Shown piece by piece: positions 1 through 9,178 of a DNA stretch of 64,000 nt; position 1 is the first letter of the stretch, and each line of letters opens with the position of its first letter. The notes beneath the pieces were generated by a model. That model made no database searches and had not been told where the DNA came from. It saw only the letters and a program-made list of their open reading frames with translations. Made by a program: the position numbers and the translations under genes. The stretch is from Streptomyces prunicolor NBRC 13075 (lineage in GTDB: Bacteria > Actinomycetota > Actinomycetes > Streptomycetales > Streptomycetaceae), in the NCBI RefSeq assembly GCF_000367365.1, contig NZ_BARF01000085.1, forward strand, positions 124,001-188,000. The letters run 5' to 3'.

Positions 1-832
1 CGAAGCGGGGTACATCCACCGTGCCCGATCGCACACCGGAGACGCTGAGGGCGATCTCCTCGCCCTGGTAGGCGGGGAGGCGACGCCGATATCGCCGCGC
101 CTGGGCGGCGGGACCCAGCATGGCGTCGACCAGCGAACCGTTCGTCCAGTCCGACACCTCGGCGGTGCGCTGCACCGCTCCTTCCCGCATCACCGTGACC
201 TGGTCGGCCAGTTGGAGGACTTCGGCGAGATCGTGCGAGATGATCACAACGGTCCTGTCGGCCTCACGGAGCCGGCCGATCACCCCGTGCAGGTTCTCCC
301 GGTCGCGGGGGCCCAGCGAGGCGGTGGGCTCGTCCATGATGATGACGTCACTTCCCCGGGCCAGGGATCTCGCGATTTCCAGCAGTTGCTGTTGCGCCAC
401 CGAGAGCCGACTGCATCGGGCGTCGGCGGGAACGGTGCATCCGATGAGTTCCGTGGCCCGCCGGTAGGCGTCGAGCGCTGCCCGGCGTCGCACCACGCCC
501 GCCCGGGTGGGGAGATTGCCCAGCAGAACGTTCTCCAGGGCTGATCGCTCGGGGACGATCGTCAACTCCTGGTAGATCATCGCGATGCCCGCGGCGGCAG
601 CCTGGCGTGGGTTGTGGGCGGTGGCCTCGGTCCCCCCGATGAAGAGCCGGCCCGTGGTCGCCTGGACGGCGCCCGAGGCGACCTTCATCAGGGTGGACTT
701 TCCCGCGCCGTTCTCTCCGACGAACGCGTGCACGGTCCCCCGCCCGATCGAGACGGTCACCCCGGCGAGGGCTCGGGCTCCGGCATAGTCCTTGGTGATG
801 TCCACGAAGGAGAGTGCTGCGGTGGTGGTCAT
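1..832 (-). CDS. Sugar-type ABC transporter ATP-binding protein (partial, C-terminus beyond left edge)
   Basis: ATPase that would energise import of the ligand bound by the lipoprotein at 853-1938. Translating the minus strand from ATG at 832 gives Walker A (VGENGAGKST), the signature LSVAQQQ and Walker B (VIIMDEPTASLG). The linker and the start of a second ABC module then follow, and the window ends. This order and the GENGAGKST/LSVAQQQ pattern fit the double-domain RbsA/MglA/XylG class. An AAGGAG ribosome site lies about 9 bases before the ATG. The gene is 20 bases downstream of the binding-protein gene, so they form one operon. A BPD_transp_2 permease is expected next, outside the window. 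The sugar cannot be read from the sequence. Confidence 0.85.
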   Translation of the reverse strand, partial: MTTTAALSFVDITKDYAGARALAGVTVSIGRGTVHAFVGENGAGKSTLMKVASGAVQATTGRLFIGGTEATAHNPRQAAAAGIAMIYQELTIVPERSALENVLLGNLPTRAGVVRRRAALDAYRRATELIGCTVPADARCSRLSVAQQQLLEIARSLARGSDVIIMDEPTASLGPRDRENLHGVIGRLREADRTVVIISHDLAEVLQLADQVTVMREGAVQRTAEVSDWTNGSLVDAMLGPAAQARRYRRRLPAYQGEEIALSVSGVRSGTVDVPRF

Positions 833-852
833 GGGGTGTCCGTTCTCCTTCG

Positions 853-1938
853 TCACCACTGCGGCGTGAACCGCGACACCTTGTCGGAGGTGATGAACAC
901 CGTTCCGGGGCCGTCGACGATCGCCGGGGCCTTCGCCAGGTAGGCGAAGCCGGGGGTGTCCTTGCCGGTGTCGAGCTTGCGCATCAACTGCGTCACGCCG
1001 TAGTACGACTCGTCGTACGGCAGCAGTGCGGAAGTGCCGTTCCAGGTGCCCGAGGCGACCCGCTTGACCGCCTTGGCCGAACCTCCGACGCTGTAGATCT
1101 TCACCTTGTCGCCCGGGGTGAGTCCGGCTTCCTTGACGGCCTGTTCCGCCCCGAAGGTCATGTCGTCGTTCGCGGACAGAATCATGTTGACCGACGGCGT
1201 CGCGCGCAGGGCGTCCTGCACCACGCTCAGTGCCTGGCTGGGGTTGAAACTCGCCGGCTGGGCATCGGCGATGGTCACCTCGGGGAATTCGGCCTTGACG
1301 GCGTCGAGCGCCTTCTTCCAGCGTCCGTAGAGATCGGATCCGAGATAGCCGCCGACCGCGACGACCGTGCAGGAGCCGTCGCAGGTCTTGAACGCGTTCC
1401 GGAACGTCTGCTTGAAGTAGTCGGTCGTCTGCATCCCGACGAAACCGACCGTGCCGGTCGTGTAGTCGGGGTTCCCGCACATGGGGCTGTTGATCGTGGC
1501 GACCGGCTTTCCGGTCGCCTTGAGGAGCTTCCAGTCCGAGCACCCCGAGGCGTCGGTCACGGGGGAGAAGACGTACCCGTCGTATCCCTGCTGGATGGCG
1601 TCCTGCACCTGCCGAAGCTGCGCCGCCGAGTCGAAGTTCGCGTCGAACAGCTGAAGGTCCGCGCCGAAGTGGGAAGCGGCTTTACGGGCACCCTTCAGGC
1701 GTGCCTGGCAGTAGGCGAACGCCGAGGCGCACTCGGCGATGTACGCGATCTTCGGCTTGTCCTTCGCCGCCGAGCCCTTCGTCGCGTAGCCGACGGTCTG
1801 GGTCATCGCGTCGTCGGATGCCTGTGCGGACGTGGACGACTTGGCGGTGGACGTGCTCGTCGCGGACGGGGCGGAGCAGCCGGCCAGGAACAGCGCCGTC
1901 AGCGCGGCGAGAAGGGTGGGAGAGTGTCTGTGTCTCAT
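853..1938 (-). CDS. Sugar-type ABC transporter substrate-binding lipoprotein
   Basis: A 361-aa extracytoplasmic binding protein. The N-terminus is a lipoprotein signal with lipobox LAGC at about residues 18-21, so the mature protein is lipid-anchored on the outer face of the membrane. A Ser/Thr-rich tether is followed by a periplasmic-binding-protein type 1 fold (Peripla_BP_4 style) with alternating segments such as AYIAECASAFAYCQARLKG and AVGGYLGSDLYGRWKKALD. It is the first gene of the operon and faces the GntR regulator at 2067. Family membership suggests sugar or polyol binding, but the ligand is not deducible. Several cysteines lie in the mature domain (CASAFAYC, MCGNPD, TCDGSC); disulfides are possible in an exported protein. 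Confidence 0.85.
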   Translation of the reverse strand: MRHRHSPTLLAALTALFLAGCSAPSATSTSTAKSSTSAQASDDAMTQTVGYATKGSAAKDKPKIAYIAECASAFAYCQARLKGARKAASHFGADLQLFDANFDSAAQLRQVQDAIQQGYDGYVFSPVTDASGCSDWKLLKATGKPVATINSPMCGNPDYTTGTVGFVGMQTTDYFKQTFRNAFKTCDGSCTVVAVGGYLGSDLYGRWKKALDAVKAEFPEVTIADAQPASFNPSQALSVVQDALRATPSVNMILSANDDMTFGAEQAVKEAGLTPGDKVKIYSVGGSAKAVKRVASGTWNGTSALLPYDESYYGVTQLMRKLDTGKDTPGFAYLAKAPAIVDGPGTVFITSDKVSRFTPQW

Positions 1939-1986
1939 GTGCGTGGTCCGCTCAGTCAGATGTACTGTGAGGGTGGAACCGAACGT

Positions 1987-2003
1987 CTAATGTTGGACAT
2001 TAG
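1987..2003. promoter_or_regulatory. Perfect inverted repeat, probable GntR operator
   Basis: CTAATGT-TGG-ACATTAG: two perfect 7-base arms around 3 bases. It lies between the divergent binding-protein gene (start 1938) and the FCD-type regulator (start 2067). The core xxGTNNNACxx resembles known FadR-subfamily operators, so autoregulation plus control of the transporter is the likely role. Confidence 0.6.
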
Positions 2004-2066
2004 GATCCCGGTGTTACCGGCGATGAGCGGATGCTTTTCGTACTCATTACGGCGTGGGGGACGTAC

Positions 2067-2822
2067 ATGACAGCGGACTGGAAGGCGGCCAGCGCCTCCT
2101 TCGTCCTTCGGCACCATGACGCGGCCGGTCAGATCGCCACCCATCTGCGGCACCTGATTTCGAGCGGGGTCTGGCAGCCCGGCGAGAGGCTGCCCTCCGA
2201 AGCCGAACTCGCCGCAGGGTTCTCCGTCGCCCGCGGGACGGTCCGCGAAGCCCTCAAGAACCTGAGTGCCGCCGGGATGGTGCGTTCCGTCCGCGGCAAC
2301 ACCGGCGGGACCTTCGTCTCCCTGCCCACTGTCGCCCGGCTCACCGAGACGTTGAGCGAGAGCATCCGGATGCGTCAGGCGTCCGGCCCGATCACAGTCT
2401 CCGAGATCGACGAGGCCCGCCTCCACCTGGAGAGATCCTGTGTGGCACTCGCGGCCGACCGCCGCACCGACGAGGATCTCGAGCGCATGCGGGAGTGCAT
2501 CGACCGATCCCGGGACCTGTCGATCAGCAAGGCCGAACGCCTTGAGCTGGACACCATGTTCCACTCCGCGGTCGCCACGGCGGCCAGGAACGAAATCCTG
2601 GACATCGCGATGACGGCGGTGCACATTGCCCGCGGTTTCGCCGACTCCACCCTGACGGAGGCCGCGTTCGAGCCGGAGCACCGGCTGCACGCCATCGACC
2701 AGCACATGGCGATCCTGGAAGCGATCGAGAACCGCGCCCCGGCGTCGGCGATCAAGGCACTCGACGACCACGTGAAGTTCATGCACTCGTTGAGGATCGA
2801 AGAGTCGCCCGAAGACGCCTGA
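2067..2822 (+). CDS. GntR family transcriptional regulator, FadR/FCD subfamily
   Basis: A 251-aa DNA-binding regulator. The N-terminal winged helix-turn-helix (about residues 22-85) has the GntR pattern ERLPSEAELAAGFSVARGTVREAL. The C-terminal all-helical FCD domain (about 110-240) has HLERSCVALAADRR, FHSAVATAARNEIL and a late DDHVKFMHSL, which supply the usual Asp/His metal- or acid-binding residues. Start ATG 2067 was chosen because GGGGGA lies 6 bases upstream and family homology begins there; an in-frame ATG at 2031 has no ribosome site. It is transcribed away from the ABC genes across the palindrome at 1987-2003, so it probably represses them and itself. FCD regulators usually sense organic or sugar acids; the effector here is unknown. 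Confidence 0.85.
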   Translation: MTADWKAASASFVLRHHDAAGQIATHLRHLISSGVWQPGERLPSEAELAAGFSVARGTVREALKNLSAAGMVRSVRGNTGGTFVSLPTVARLTETLSESIRMRQASGPITVSEIDEARLHLERSCVALAADRRTDEDLERMRECIDRSRDLSISKAERLELDTMFHSAVATAARNEILDIAMTAVHIARGFADSTLTEAAFEPEHRLHAIDQHMAILEAIENRAPASAIKALDDHVKFMHSLRIEESPEDA

Positions 2823-2853
2823 GGAGTGGGTGGGGAGCTCGCCGCCCGGCATG

Positions 2854-5334
2854 TCATCCGGTCCGGTAGGGCCGGCCGACGGCGGCGGGTGGACGGACCC
2901 GGCCGACGAAGCTCGCGACGGCGACGATGGTGGCGAGGTAGGGCGCCATCAGCAGGAGGTTGGGGTCGATCGGGGGGCCGGCCTGCGCCAGCAGATACTG
3001 GAGTTCGGTGGCGAAGCCGAACAGCAGGGCGGTCAGGACGGCGCCGCGCGGGGTCCAGCGGCCGAAGATGACGGCGGCCAGCGCGATGAAGCCGTTGCCG
3101 GCCGACATGTTCGGTGAGAACACGCCCTGTTGCCCCACTCCGATCACCAGCATCGCTCCCGCGAGACCGGCGATCACTCCCGCGAGGAGGACGGCAAGAC
3201 CACGGGTGCGGTTCACCTTGATGCCGACGGTGTCCGCCGCGCGGGGATGTTCCCCGACGGAACGCAGGCGTAGACCCCAGCGGGTGTGGAAGAGCGCGAA
3301 GTGCACGACCGCGACAAGAGCGTAGGTGAGGTAGAGGAAGAAGGTCCCCTCGAACAGCACCGGGCCGACCAGAGGGATGTCACCCAGCAGCGGAACCTTC
3401 CAGACGTGGAAGAACGGGGCGGCGTTGTATCGGTCGGAGGCGGGAGCGATGATCTGCTTGAACAGGAAGTTGGTCATGCCCAGGACGAGCACATTGAGCA
3501 CCACGCCCACGATGACCTGGTCCACGAGATAGCGGATCGCAAGCACCGACAGCAGGACGGCGACCAGCACCCCGGCGGCGGCTCCGCCGATCAGCCCGCC
3601 CCAGACGCTGTGGGTGAGGGAGCCGACGAACGCGGCGGCGAAGGCACCGAGGAGCAACTGCCCTTCGAGGGCGACGTTGACCACGCCGGAGCGTTCACCG
3701 ATGACGCCGGCCAGCGCGCCCAGGATCAGCGGGACGGCGGAGGGGAACAGCGTGCCCTGCAGCAGGGAGACGATGTTCATGCCGGTGGGGTCCCCGGCGA
3801 TCGACCAGGTGATGAACGACAGCAGCAGACAGAAGATCGCGACGGCCGTGCACCACCGCGCCGGCAGCCGCTCGGTGAGACAGAGCACCCCGGCGGCCAG
3901 GACGACGGCGCAGAGCACGATCACCAGCGGCCGGGACGGGGCCGACCAGGCGGCGCCGTCTCCGGAGAGAGAGAAGTGGAACAGCGCGGGTCGTGCCGTA
4001 CGGCCGCTCAGTGCGAAGCCCGGCAGTGCGAGCAGACCGAGTACGACGATCGTCACGCCGGCGGCCACATGCCGCGGGTAGCGCGCCCGACGTACGGTGG
4101 TCGCCGTGACGGCGAGGCCGTTGGACAGACCTGACCATGCGGAACGCCCGCGGTCCTTGAGCCGGAAGATCGCCCGGGTGAGCCGGGGCGCGGCGACGAA
4201 GATGACGATGAGCGCCTGGATGACGGTGACGATGTCGCCCGAGACGCCCGCCTGGGCCTGCACGGTGGGCGCGCCCTGACGCAACGCGCCGAGCAGGAGC
4301 CCGGCCGCGACCGTCCCGGCCGGCGAATTCCGCCCGAGCAGCGCGACGGTGATCGCGTCGAAGCCGACGTTGTTGTCGATCTGCGGTGTGACCGTGTACT
4401 GGGCGGCGCCCCCGAGCGCCAGCAGGGTTCCGGCGAGGCCGGTGAGGGATCCTGCCAGGGCCATCGCCGTCATCGTCGTCCGGGGGACGTTCATGCCGGC
4501 GGTCCGTGCGGCCGCCGGGTTGGCGCCGACCGCCCGCAGCCTGAAGCCCAGTCCGCTGTGGGCGAGCAGCCACCACACGCACGCCGTGGCGGCCAGGGCG
4601 AGGACGATGCCGAGGTCGACCGGGAGGCCGGAGCCGAGAAGACGGGGCAACCGAGCCGACCCGAGGATGAGTTTGCTGGTCTGCGGATTGTCCGGGGACT
4701 GGACCGCGCTGGTCTGGATCAGGAAGGCCAGGCCGTAGAGCGCGACGTAGTTGAGCATGATGGTCGTGATGACCTCGTGCGCTCCGGTGCGGGCCTTGAG
4801 GAACCCGGCGAGGAAGCCCCACAGCGCACCGGCCGAAATCCCGGCGGCCAGCGCGACGACCAGGTGCAGGCCGACGGGCAGGTGCCAGGCGAACCCGACG
4901 TATCCGGCGGCCATGGCACCGGCGATCACCTGGCCCTGGCCACCGATGTTGAACAGCCCGGCCCGGAAGGCGAGCGAGATGCCCAGGCCCGCGCAGATCA
5001 AGGGGGCCGCCGTGTAGACCGTGCCCGCGATCGGCGCGAACGAACCGGTCCCGTCGTATACGGCGCCCTGGAACAGTGCCAGGTAGGCGTCGCGGACGGT
5101 GTACCAGGCGTCCTGGAAGGTGTCGGTGGGATGCTGGAAGAAGTAGCCGAGGTCGGTCCGCACGACGGGGGCGGAGAGCGCGATGAACAGCCCCCCGATG
5201 AGCAGGGCCAGCACTACCGCGAGCACGGTCACCAGCCAGCCGTCGCCTCGTGGCGTCCACGGCAGCCGGGCGCGGATCCGCCGGGGCCGGAGCACGAGGT
5301 CGGGCGTCGCCTCAGGCGTCGTCTCGGTCGTCAT
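2854..5334 (-). CDS. Nucleoside-type ABC transporter permease, fused two-subunit protein
   Basis: An 826-aa multi-spanning membrane protein with two complete BPD_transp_2 permease modules. The first (about residues 35-385) carries PLICAGLGISLAFRAGLFN and ARTGAHEVITTIMLNYVAL. The second (about 430-815) carries GVIGERSGVVNVALEGQLL and YLVDQVIVGVVLNVLVLG. These match the first and second permeases (NupP/NupQ type) of BMP-dependent nucleoside importers, normally two separate genes. They are joined here through a basic linker near residue 395 (FRLKDRGRSAWSG). Start ATG 5334 overlaps the ATPase stop by 4 bases, so translation is coupled. The lipoprotein, ATPase and nucleoside hydrolase upstream support purine or pyrimidine nucleoside uptake. 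Confidence 0.88.
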   Translation of the reverse strand: MTTETTPEATPDLVLRPRRIRARLPWTPRGDGWLVTVLAVVLALLIGGLFIALSAPVVRTDLGYFFQHPTDTFQDAWYTVRDAYLALFQGAVYDGTGSFAPIAGTVYTAAPLICAGLGISLAFRAGLFNIGGQGQVIAGAMAAGYVGFAWHLPVGLHLVVALAAGISAGALWGFLAGFLKARTGAHEVITTIMLNYVALYGLAFLIQTSAVQSPDNPQTSKLILGSARLPRLLGSGLPVDLGIVLALAATACVWWLLAHSGLGFRLRAVGANPAAARTAGMNVPRTTMTAMALAGSLTGLAGTLLALGGAAQYTVTPQIDNNVGFDAITVALLGRNSPAGTVAAGLLLGALRQGAPTVQAQAGVSGDIVTVIQALIVIFVAAPRLTRAIFRLKDRGRSAWSGLSNGLAVTATTVRRARYPRHVAAGVTIVVLGLLALPGFALSGRTARPALFHFSLSGDGAAWSAPSRPLVIVLCAVVLAAGVLCLTERLPARWCTAVAIFCLLLSFITWSIAGDPTGMNIVSLLQGTLFPSAVPLILGALAGVIGERSGVVNVALEGQLLLGAFAAAFVGSLTHSVWGGLIGGAAAGVLVAVLLSVLAIRYLVDQVIVGVVLNVLVLGMTNFLFKQIIAPASDRYNAAPFFHVWKVPLLGDIPLVGPVLFEGTFFLYLTYALVAVVHFALFHTRWGLRLRSVGEHPRAADTVGIKVNRTRGLAVLLAGVIAGLAGAMLVIGVGQQGVFSPNMSAGNGFIALAAVIFGRWTPRGAVLTALLFGFATELQYLLAQAGPPIDPNLLLMAPYLATIVAVASFVGRVRPPAAVGRPYRTG

Positions 5335-6851
5335 CGGGGATTCTCCTGTTCGGCCGTGCCGCCGGCCATCATCAGACCGATCTCGTCGGACGAGGCGCCG
5401 GCCCCGAACTCCCCGATGATCCGGCCGCGGTACATGACGGCGATCCGGTCGGCGAGCGCACGGACCTCGTCGAGCTCGGTGGAAACGATCACTACCGGGG
5501 TGCCCCGGTCCCGTTCGGCGACGATCCGCCGGTGAATGAACTCCTGGGCGCCGACGTCCACGCCCCGGGTGGGCTGCGAGACGACCAGCAGCCGCAGGGG
5601 TCTGGACATCTCGCGTGCCAGGACGACCTTCTGCTGGTTGCCGCCGGACAGGGTGCTCGCCGGAGCCGTCGCGTCGGCGGGCCGGATGTCGTACTCGGCG
5701 ATCCGCGCTTCGGCGTTGGCGCGGACGGCGCCCAGCTTCAGGCGCGGCCCGCGCGCGTACGCGGCGGAGTCGGTGAGGTCCAGGACCAGGTTCTCCGCGA
5801 TCGTGAACGACCCGACCAGTCCGTCGTGCTGACGGTCCTCCGGGACGAATCCGACCCCCGAGGCGAGCACCTCGTGCGGGTTGCGCCCCACCAGTTCGTC
5901 GCCGTCCAGCAGGACCGAGCCCTCGGTCGGCGTACGCAGGCCCAGCAGCGCCTCGACCAGCTCCTCCTGGCCGTTGCCCTGGACGCCGGCGAGTGCGACG
6001 ATCTCGCCCGCCCGGACGTCCAGGTCGACGCCGTCCACGCTGACGCGGCCCCGGTCGTCCCGCACCGACAACCCGGCGATGCGCAACGCGATCCCGCCCG
6101 GCGCGGCCTGTGCCTTGGACACCGTCAGCCGGACGTCCCGGCCGACCATCATCGCGGCCACGTCCTGTTCGGACGCGGTGACCGGCGCTTCGCCGATCAC
6201 CCTGCCCCGGCGGATGACCGTGATCCGGTCGGCCACCGCGCGGACCTCACGCAGTTTGTGGGTGATGAACACCACCGACGTGCCCTGCGCACGCAGCGTC
6301 CGCATGATCCGGATCAGGTCGTCGATCTCGCGTGGGGTGAGCACCGCCGTCGGCTCGTCCAGGATCAGCACCCGGGCGTCTCGCATGAGGGCCTTGAGGA
6401 TCTCCACCCGCTGCTGCACACCGACCGGCAGGTCCTCCACCAGGCTGCCTGGGTCGACGTCCAGGCCGTACCGGTCGGAGAGTTCGCGGACCTTCGTGGC
6501 GGCCTCGGCGCGGGACAGCCGCCCGAAGGGGCCCGAAGTCTCCTCGTGCCCGAGCATCACGTTCTCGGCGACGGTGAAGACCGGGATCAGCATGAAGTGC
6601 TGGTGGACCATTCCGATCCCGGCGGCGATGGCATCCGAGGGGCCGTGGAAGGTCCGGGCAACGCCGTCGATGAGGATCTTGCCCTCGTCCGGCTCGTACA
6701 ACCCGTAGAGGACGTTCATCAGGGTGGACTTCCCGGCCCCGTTCTCGCCTAGCAGGGCGTGGATCTCACCGGGTTCCACCGTCAGGTCGATCGCGTCGTT
6801 GGCGGCGAGCGGGCCGAACCGCTTGGTGACGCCGCGGAGTTCGAGCCTCAC
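5331..6851 (-). CDS. Nucleoside-type ABC transporter ATP-binding protein (double ABC domain)
   Basis: A 506-aa ATPase with two ABC modules. Module 1 has Walker A GENGAGKST near residue 35, a signature region DLPVGVQQRVEILKAL and Walker B VLILDEPTAVLTP. Module 2 has degenerate Walker A GVQGNGQEEL, signature LSGGNQQKVVLARE and LLVVSQPTRGVD. This asymmetric pattern (site 2 poor in catalytic residues) is typical of the NupO/RbsA class. The GTG start overlaps the lipoprotein stop by 4 bases and its stop overlaps the permease start by 4 bases, so the three genes are a tight translational unit. Confidence 0.9.
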   Translation of the reverse strand: MRLELRGVTKRFGPLAANDAIDLTVEPGEIHALLGENGAGKSTLMNVLYGLYEPDEGKILIDGVARTFHGPSDAIAAGIGMVHQHFMLIPVFTVAENVMLGHEETSGPFGRLSRAEAATKVRELSDRYGLDVDPGSLVEDLPVGVQQRVEILKALMRDARVLILDEPTAVLTPREIDDLIRIMRTLRAQGTSVVFITHKLREVRAVADRITVIRRGRVIGEAPVTASEQDVAAMMVGRDVRLTVSKAQAAPGGIALRIAGLSVRDDRGRVSVDGVDLDVRAGEIVALAGVQGNGQEELVEALLGLRTPTEGSVLLDGDELVGRNPHEVLASGVGFVPEDRQHDGLVGSFTIAENLVLDLTDSAAYARGPRLKLGAVRANAEARIAEYDIRPADATAPASTLSGGNQQKVVLAREMSRPLRLLVVSQPTRGVDVGAQEFIHRRIVAERDRGTPVVIVSTELDEVRALADRIAVMYRGRIIGEFGAGASSDEIGLMMAGGTAEQENPR

Positions 6852-7912
6852 GGCTGCGACTTGGACGTGATCGTGATCGCCCCGGAGCGGATGTCCTCGC
6901 CGACCTTGGCCACCTCGTCCTGGAGCGCCTGCGGGACCTTCGAGGCGAAGTCGTGGTACGGCGACAGGCCGGTGCCGCCGTTGGCGAGCGTGCCGACGTA
7001 GTCGCCGGTGCCGTAGTTGCCCGCGGCGCCCCCCTTCACCGCGGTCTGCACGGCCTTTGAGATGCCTTTGTAGGTGGTGGTCAGGAAGACATCGCAGTAC
7101 TGGGGTGCGGCGACACAGCCGTCGGTGTCGACCCAGATCACGGCAGCCTTGCCGCCGGACGCCTGGGCGGCGGCAGCCGTACCGAGGCCGGTCCCGCCCG
7201 CGACCGGGTAGATCACGTCAGCGCCTGCCTGGATGAAGTTCTTGGCCAGCTGCGAGCCCTTGGTCTGGTCGGTGAACGTCCCGGCGAAGCTGCCCTTGCG
7301 CGTCTTCTCGTCCCAGCCGAGCACGTGCACGCTCTTGTGGTGCGCGTTGTTGTAGTACTGGACGCCCTCCCAGAAGCCGTCCATGTACGCGGTCACCGGG
7401 GCCAGATCCTGCCCGCCGTAGGTGGCGACCTCGCCGGTCCTGGAGTATCCGGCGGCGAGGTAACCCGCCATGAACGCGGACTGCGTGGTGTTGAACAGCA
7501 GCCCCTGGACGTTCTTTCTGTCCCCGGTGTTGTCGATGATCGCGAAGTGCTGCTTCGGCGACGCCTTGGCCGCGCCGGTCGTCGCGTCGGCCATCGCGAA
7601 ACCGACGGTGAAGATCAGGTCGCACTCGGCGGACTCGAGCGCGGTGATGTTCCTGGCGAAGTCGCTGGAGGTGGCCGAGGACAGGTACTGGACGTCGGCG
7701 GTGCCCGCCTGCTGAGTCTTCCGCAGGCCCTGCCAGACCGACTGGTTGAACGACTTGTCGTCGACACCGCCGGTGTCGGTGACCATGCACGCCTTGTATC
7801 CCGAGGTGCTGCCGGTCGATCCGGCCTGGGTGGTGGTCTGCTTGGTGCCGCAGGCCGCGAGCGTGAGTACGAGGCTCGCGATGCCGATGGCTTTCGTGGA
7901 TGTCGGTCGCAT
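6848..7912 (-). CDS. BMP (PnrA-like) family nucleoside-binding lipoprotein
   Basis: A 354-aa solute-binding lipoprotein. Residues 1-21 are a lipoprotein signal with lipobox LAAC, followed by a Thr/Ser/Gly tether. The BMP fold has the family hallmarks MVTDTGGVDDKSFNQSVWQGL, DLIFTVGFAMADATTGAA and VIYPVAGGTGLGTAAAA. BMP proteins of this class bind purine nucleosides. Start ATG 7912 was chosen because GAGGGA lies about 10 bases upstream and a signal peptide begins there. The open frame runs on to 8965, but that extension is a shadow of the nucleoside hydrolase gene. A 200-bp gap separates it from the hydrolase, leaving room for a second promoter. Confidence 0.9.
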   Translation of the reverse strand: MRPTSTKAIGIASLVLTLAACGTKQTTTQAGSTGSTSGYKACMVTDTGGVDDKSFNQSVWQGLRKTQQAGTADVQYLSSATSSDFARNITALESAECDLIFTVGFAMADATTGAAKASPKQHFAIIDNTGDRKNVQGLLFNTTQSAFMAGYLAAGYSRTGEVATYGGQDLAPVTAYMDGFWEGVQYYNNAHHKSVHVLGWDEKTRKGSFAGTFTDQTKGSQLAKNFIQAGADVIYPVAGGTGLGTAAAAQASGGKAAVIWVDTDGCVAAPQYCDVFLTTTYKGISKAVQTAVKGGAAGNYGTGDYVGTLANGGTGLSPYHDFASKVPQALQDEVAKVGEDIRSGAITITSKSQP

Positions 7913-8112
7913 GGTGGTAAGTCCCTCGGGTTGCAGGTGTTCTGCGATGGTTACGGCGGCTTGGGCGCCTGGCTTGGTGACGGCCGGGGCCGCGGGGCGG
8001 CAGGCGGCGACGAGGGCGTCGGTGAGGGAACGGGTGGCGAACCGGGCAGTAGGCACCCGGTCGCGGCCGATCACGAGGCCGACGTTGACGCTGCTCACAG
8101 TGCTGATCCGGG

Positions 8113-9090
8113 TTATCGACGTGCCCTCGGCCGAAGGAGCGCATCCATCAGACGTCCGCGCAGCGCGTCCTCGTCGACCGACCAGACGACTGTGACGGCC
8201 GACCACGAGGTGTCGGTGTAGGGCGGCAGGTCCTCGTCGGCCCGGCGGTCCACGACGCTCATGCCCCGGGTGTACGCGCCATGGAGTTCGACCGTCGTGC
8301 GGTGTGCGGAGACCTGGGCCAGCTCGGGCCAGACCGCGACGAGGAACGCACCGGTGTCGCCGAGTACGGGGTCCACCCGGTTCCAGGTTTTTCCCATCCC
8401 GGTCAGCAGGTTGCCGGCGAGCCGGGCGGCCGGTTCGGTGTGCTCGACGAGCTTTCGGACGTGTTCGGCGGGGACGGTCACGCTGTTGAACACGTCCAGC
8501 CCGTACAACCAGACGTTCGGCCCGGTCCGCAGGACGATCTCCGCGGCCTCGGGATCGTGGAAGAAGTTGAACTCGGCCGTAGCGTCGGAGTTGCCGCCCA
8601 CGGCCGCGGACCCGCCCATCACCACGATCCGCTCGATCTTTTCCTTGACCTCGGGATAGCAGGTGAAGAGCACGGCGAGGTTCGTCAGGGGGCCGGTCGC
8701 CACCACGGTCACCGGACGGTCGGCGGCGGTCAGCGTGGTCCGGAGCAATTCCACCGCGTGGAGCGGCACGGCCGCCCGCGAGGTCTCCGGCAGCTCTATC
8801 CCGCCCAGCCCGTTGTCGCCGTGCACCCAGGACGCGTCGGGGGTCGGCTGGGCGAGCGGTACGGGGCAGCCCCGAGCGACGGGCACATCCGGCGCGTCGG
8901 CGGCGTCCAGGACACCGAGGGTGTTGCGTACCACTGCGTCCACGCCGACGTTGCCGTCCACGCATGTCACGGCCAAGACCCGGACCCCGGGGATCCCGAA
9001 GGCCGTGAGCAGCTCGACCGCGTCGTCCGTCCCCGTGTCGCAGTCGATGATCACGTCGAGATCGGGGTGTTCCTGGTCCTGGATCGGCAT
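8113..9090 (-). CDS. Nucleoside hydrolase (IunH/RihA-type)
   Basis: A 325-aa hydrolase that would cleave the N-glycosidic bond of ribonucleosides to base plus ribose in the cytosol. The N-terminal calcium-binding motif DCDTGTDDA (residues 16-24) is intact. The middle has VVATGPLTNLAVLF and VMGGSAAVGGNSDATAEFNFFHDPEAA, and a late metal-binding aspartate region follows. Length is normal for the family. It is the promoter-proximal gene of the nucleoside import cluster, so imported nucleosides are probably salvaged or catabolised here. The 24-base LacI-type palindrome at 9179-9202, about 90 bases upstream of the start, is its likely operator. Base specificity cannot be read from the sequence. Confidence 0.9.
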   Translation of the reverse strand: MPIQDQEHPDLDVIIDCDTGTDDAVELLTAFGIPGVRVLAVTCVDGNVGVDAVVRNTLGVLDAADAPDVPVARGCPVPLAQPTPDASWVHGDNGLGGIELPETSRAAVPLHAVELLRTTLTAADRPVTVVATGPLTNLAVLFTCYPEVKEKIERIVVMGGSAAVGGNSDATAEFNFFHDPEAAEIVLRTGPNVWLYGLDVFNSVTVPAEHVRKLVEHTEPAARLAGNLLTGMGKTWNRVDPVLGDTGAFLVAVWPELAQVSAHRTTVELHGAYTRGMSVVDRRADEDLPPYTDTSWSAVTVVWSVDEDALRGRLMDALLRPRARR

Positions 9091-9178
9091 TGGCGTGTCC
9101 TTGTTCGGCCTCGACGTTGCTGCAGCGAAGAGGCGGTCGTCAGGGGTGGATGGGAGAAGAGATAACCCTGTCCGACAC

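Noticed and set aside
814..2070. Long plus-strand frame opposite the binding-protein gene
   Set aside because: Composition (Arg/Gly/Val/Asp rich, no motif) is a GC-rich shadow; the minus strand has a complete lipoprotein.
6848..8965. A 705-codon minus-strand frame reading into the BMP lipoprotein
   Set aside because: The first 351 codons are antiparallel-frame shadow of the nucleoside hydrolase gene (Arg/Gly/Pro-rich). A signal peptide and ribosome site place the start at 7912.
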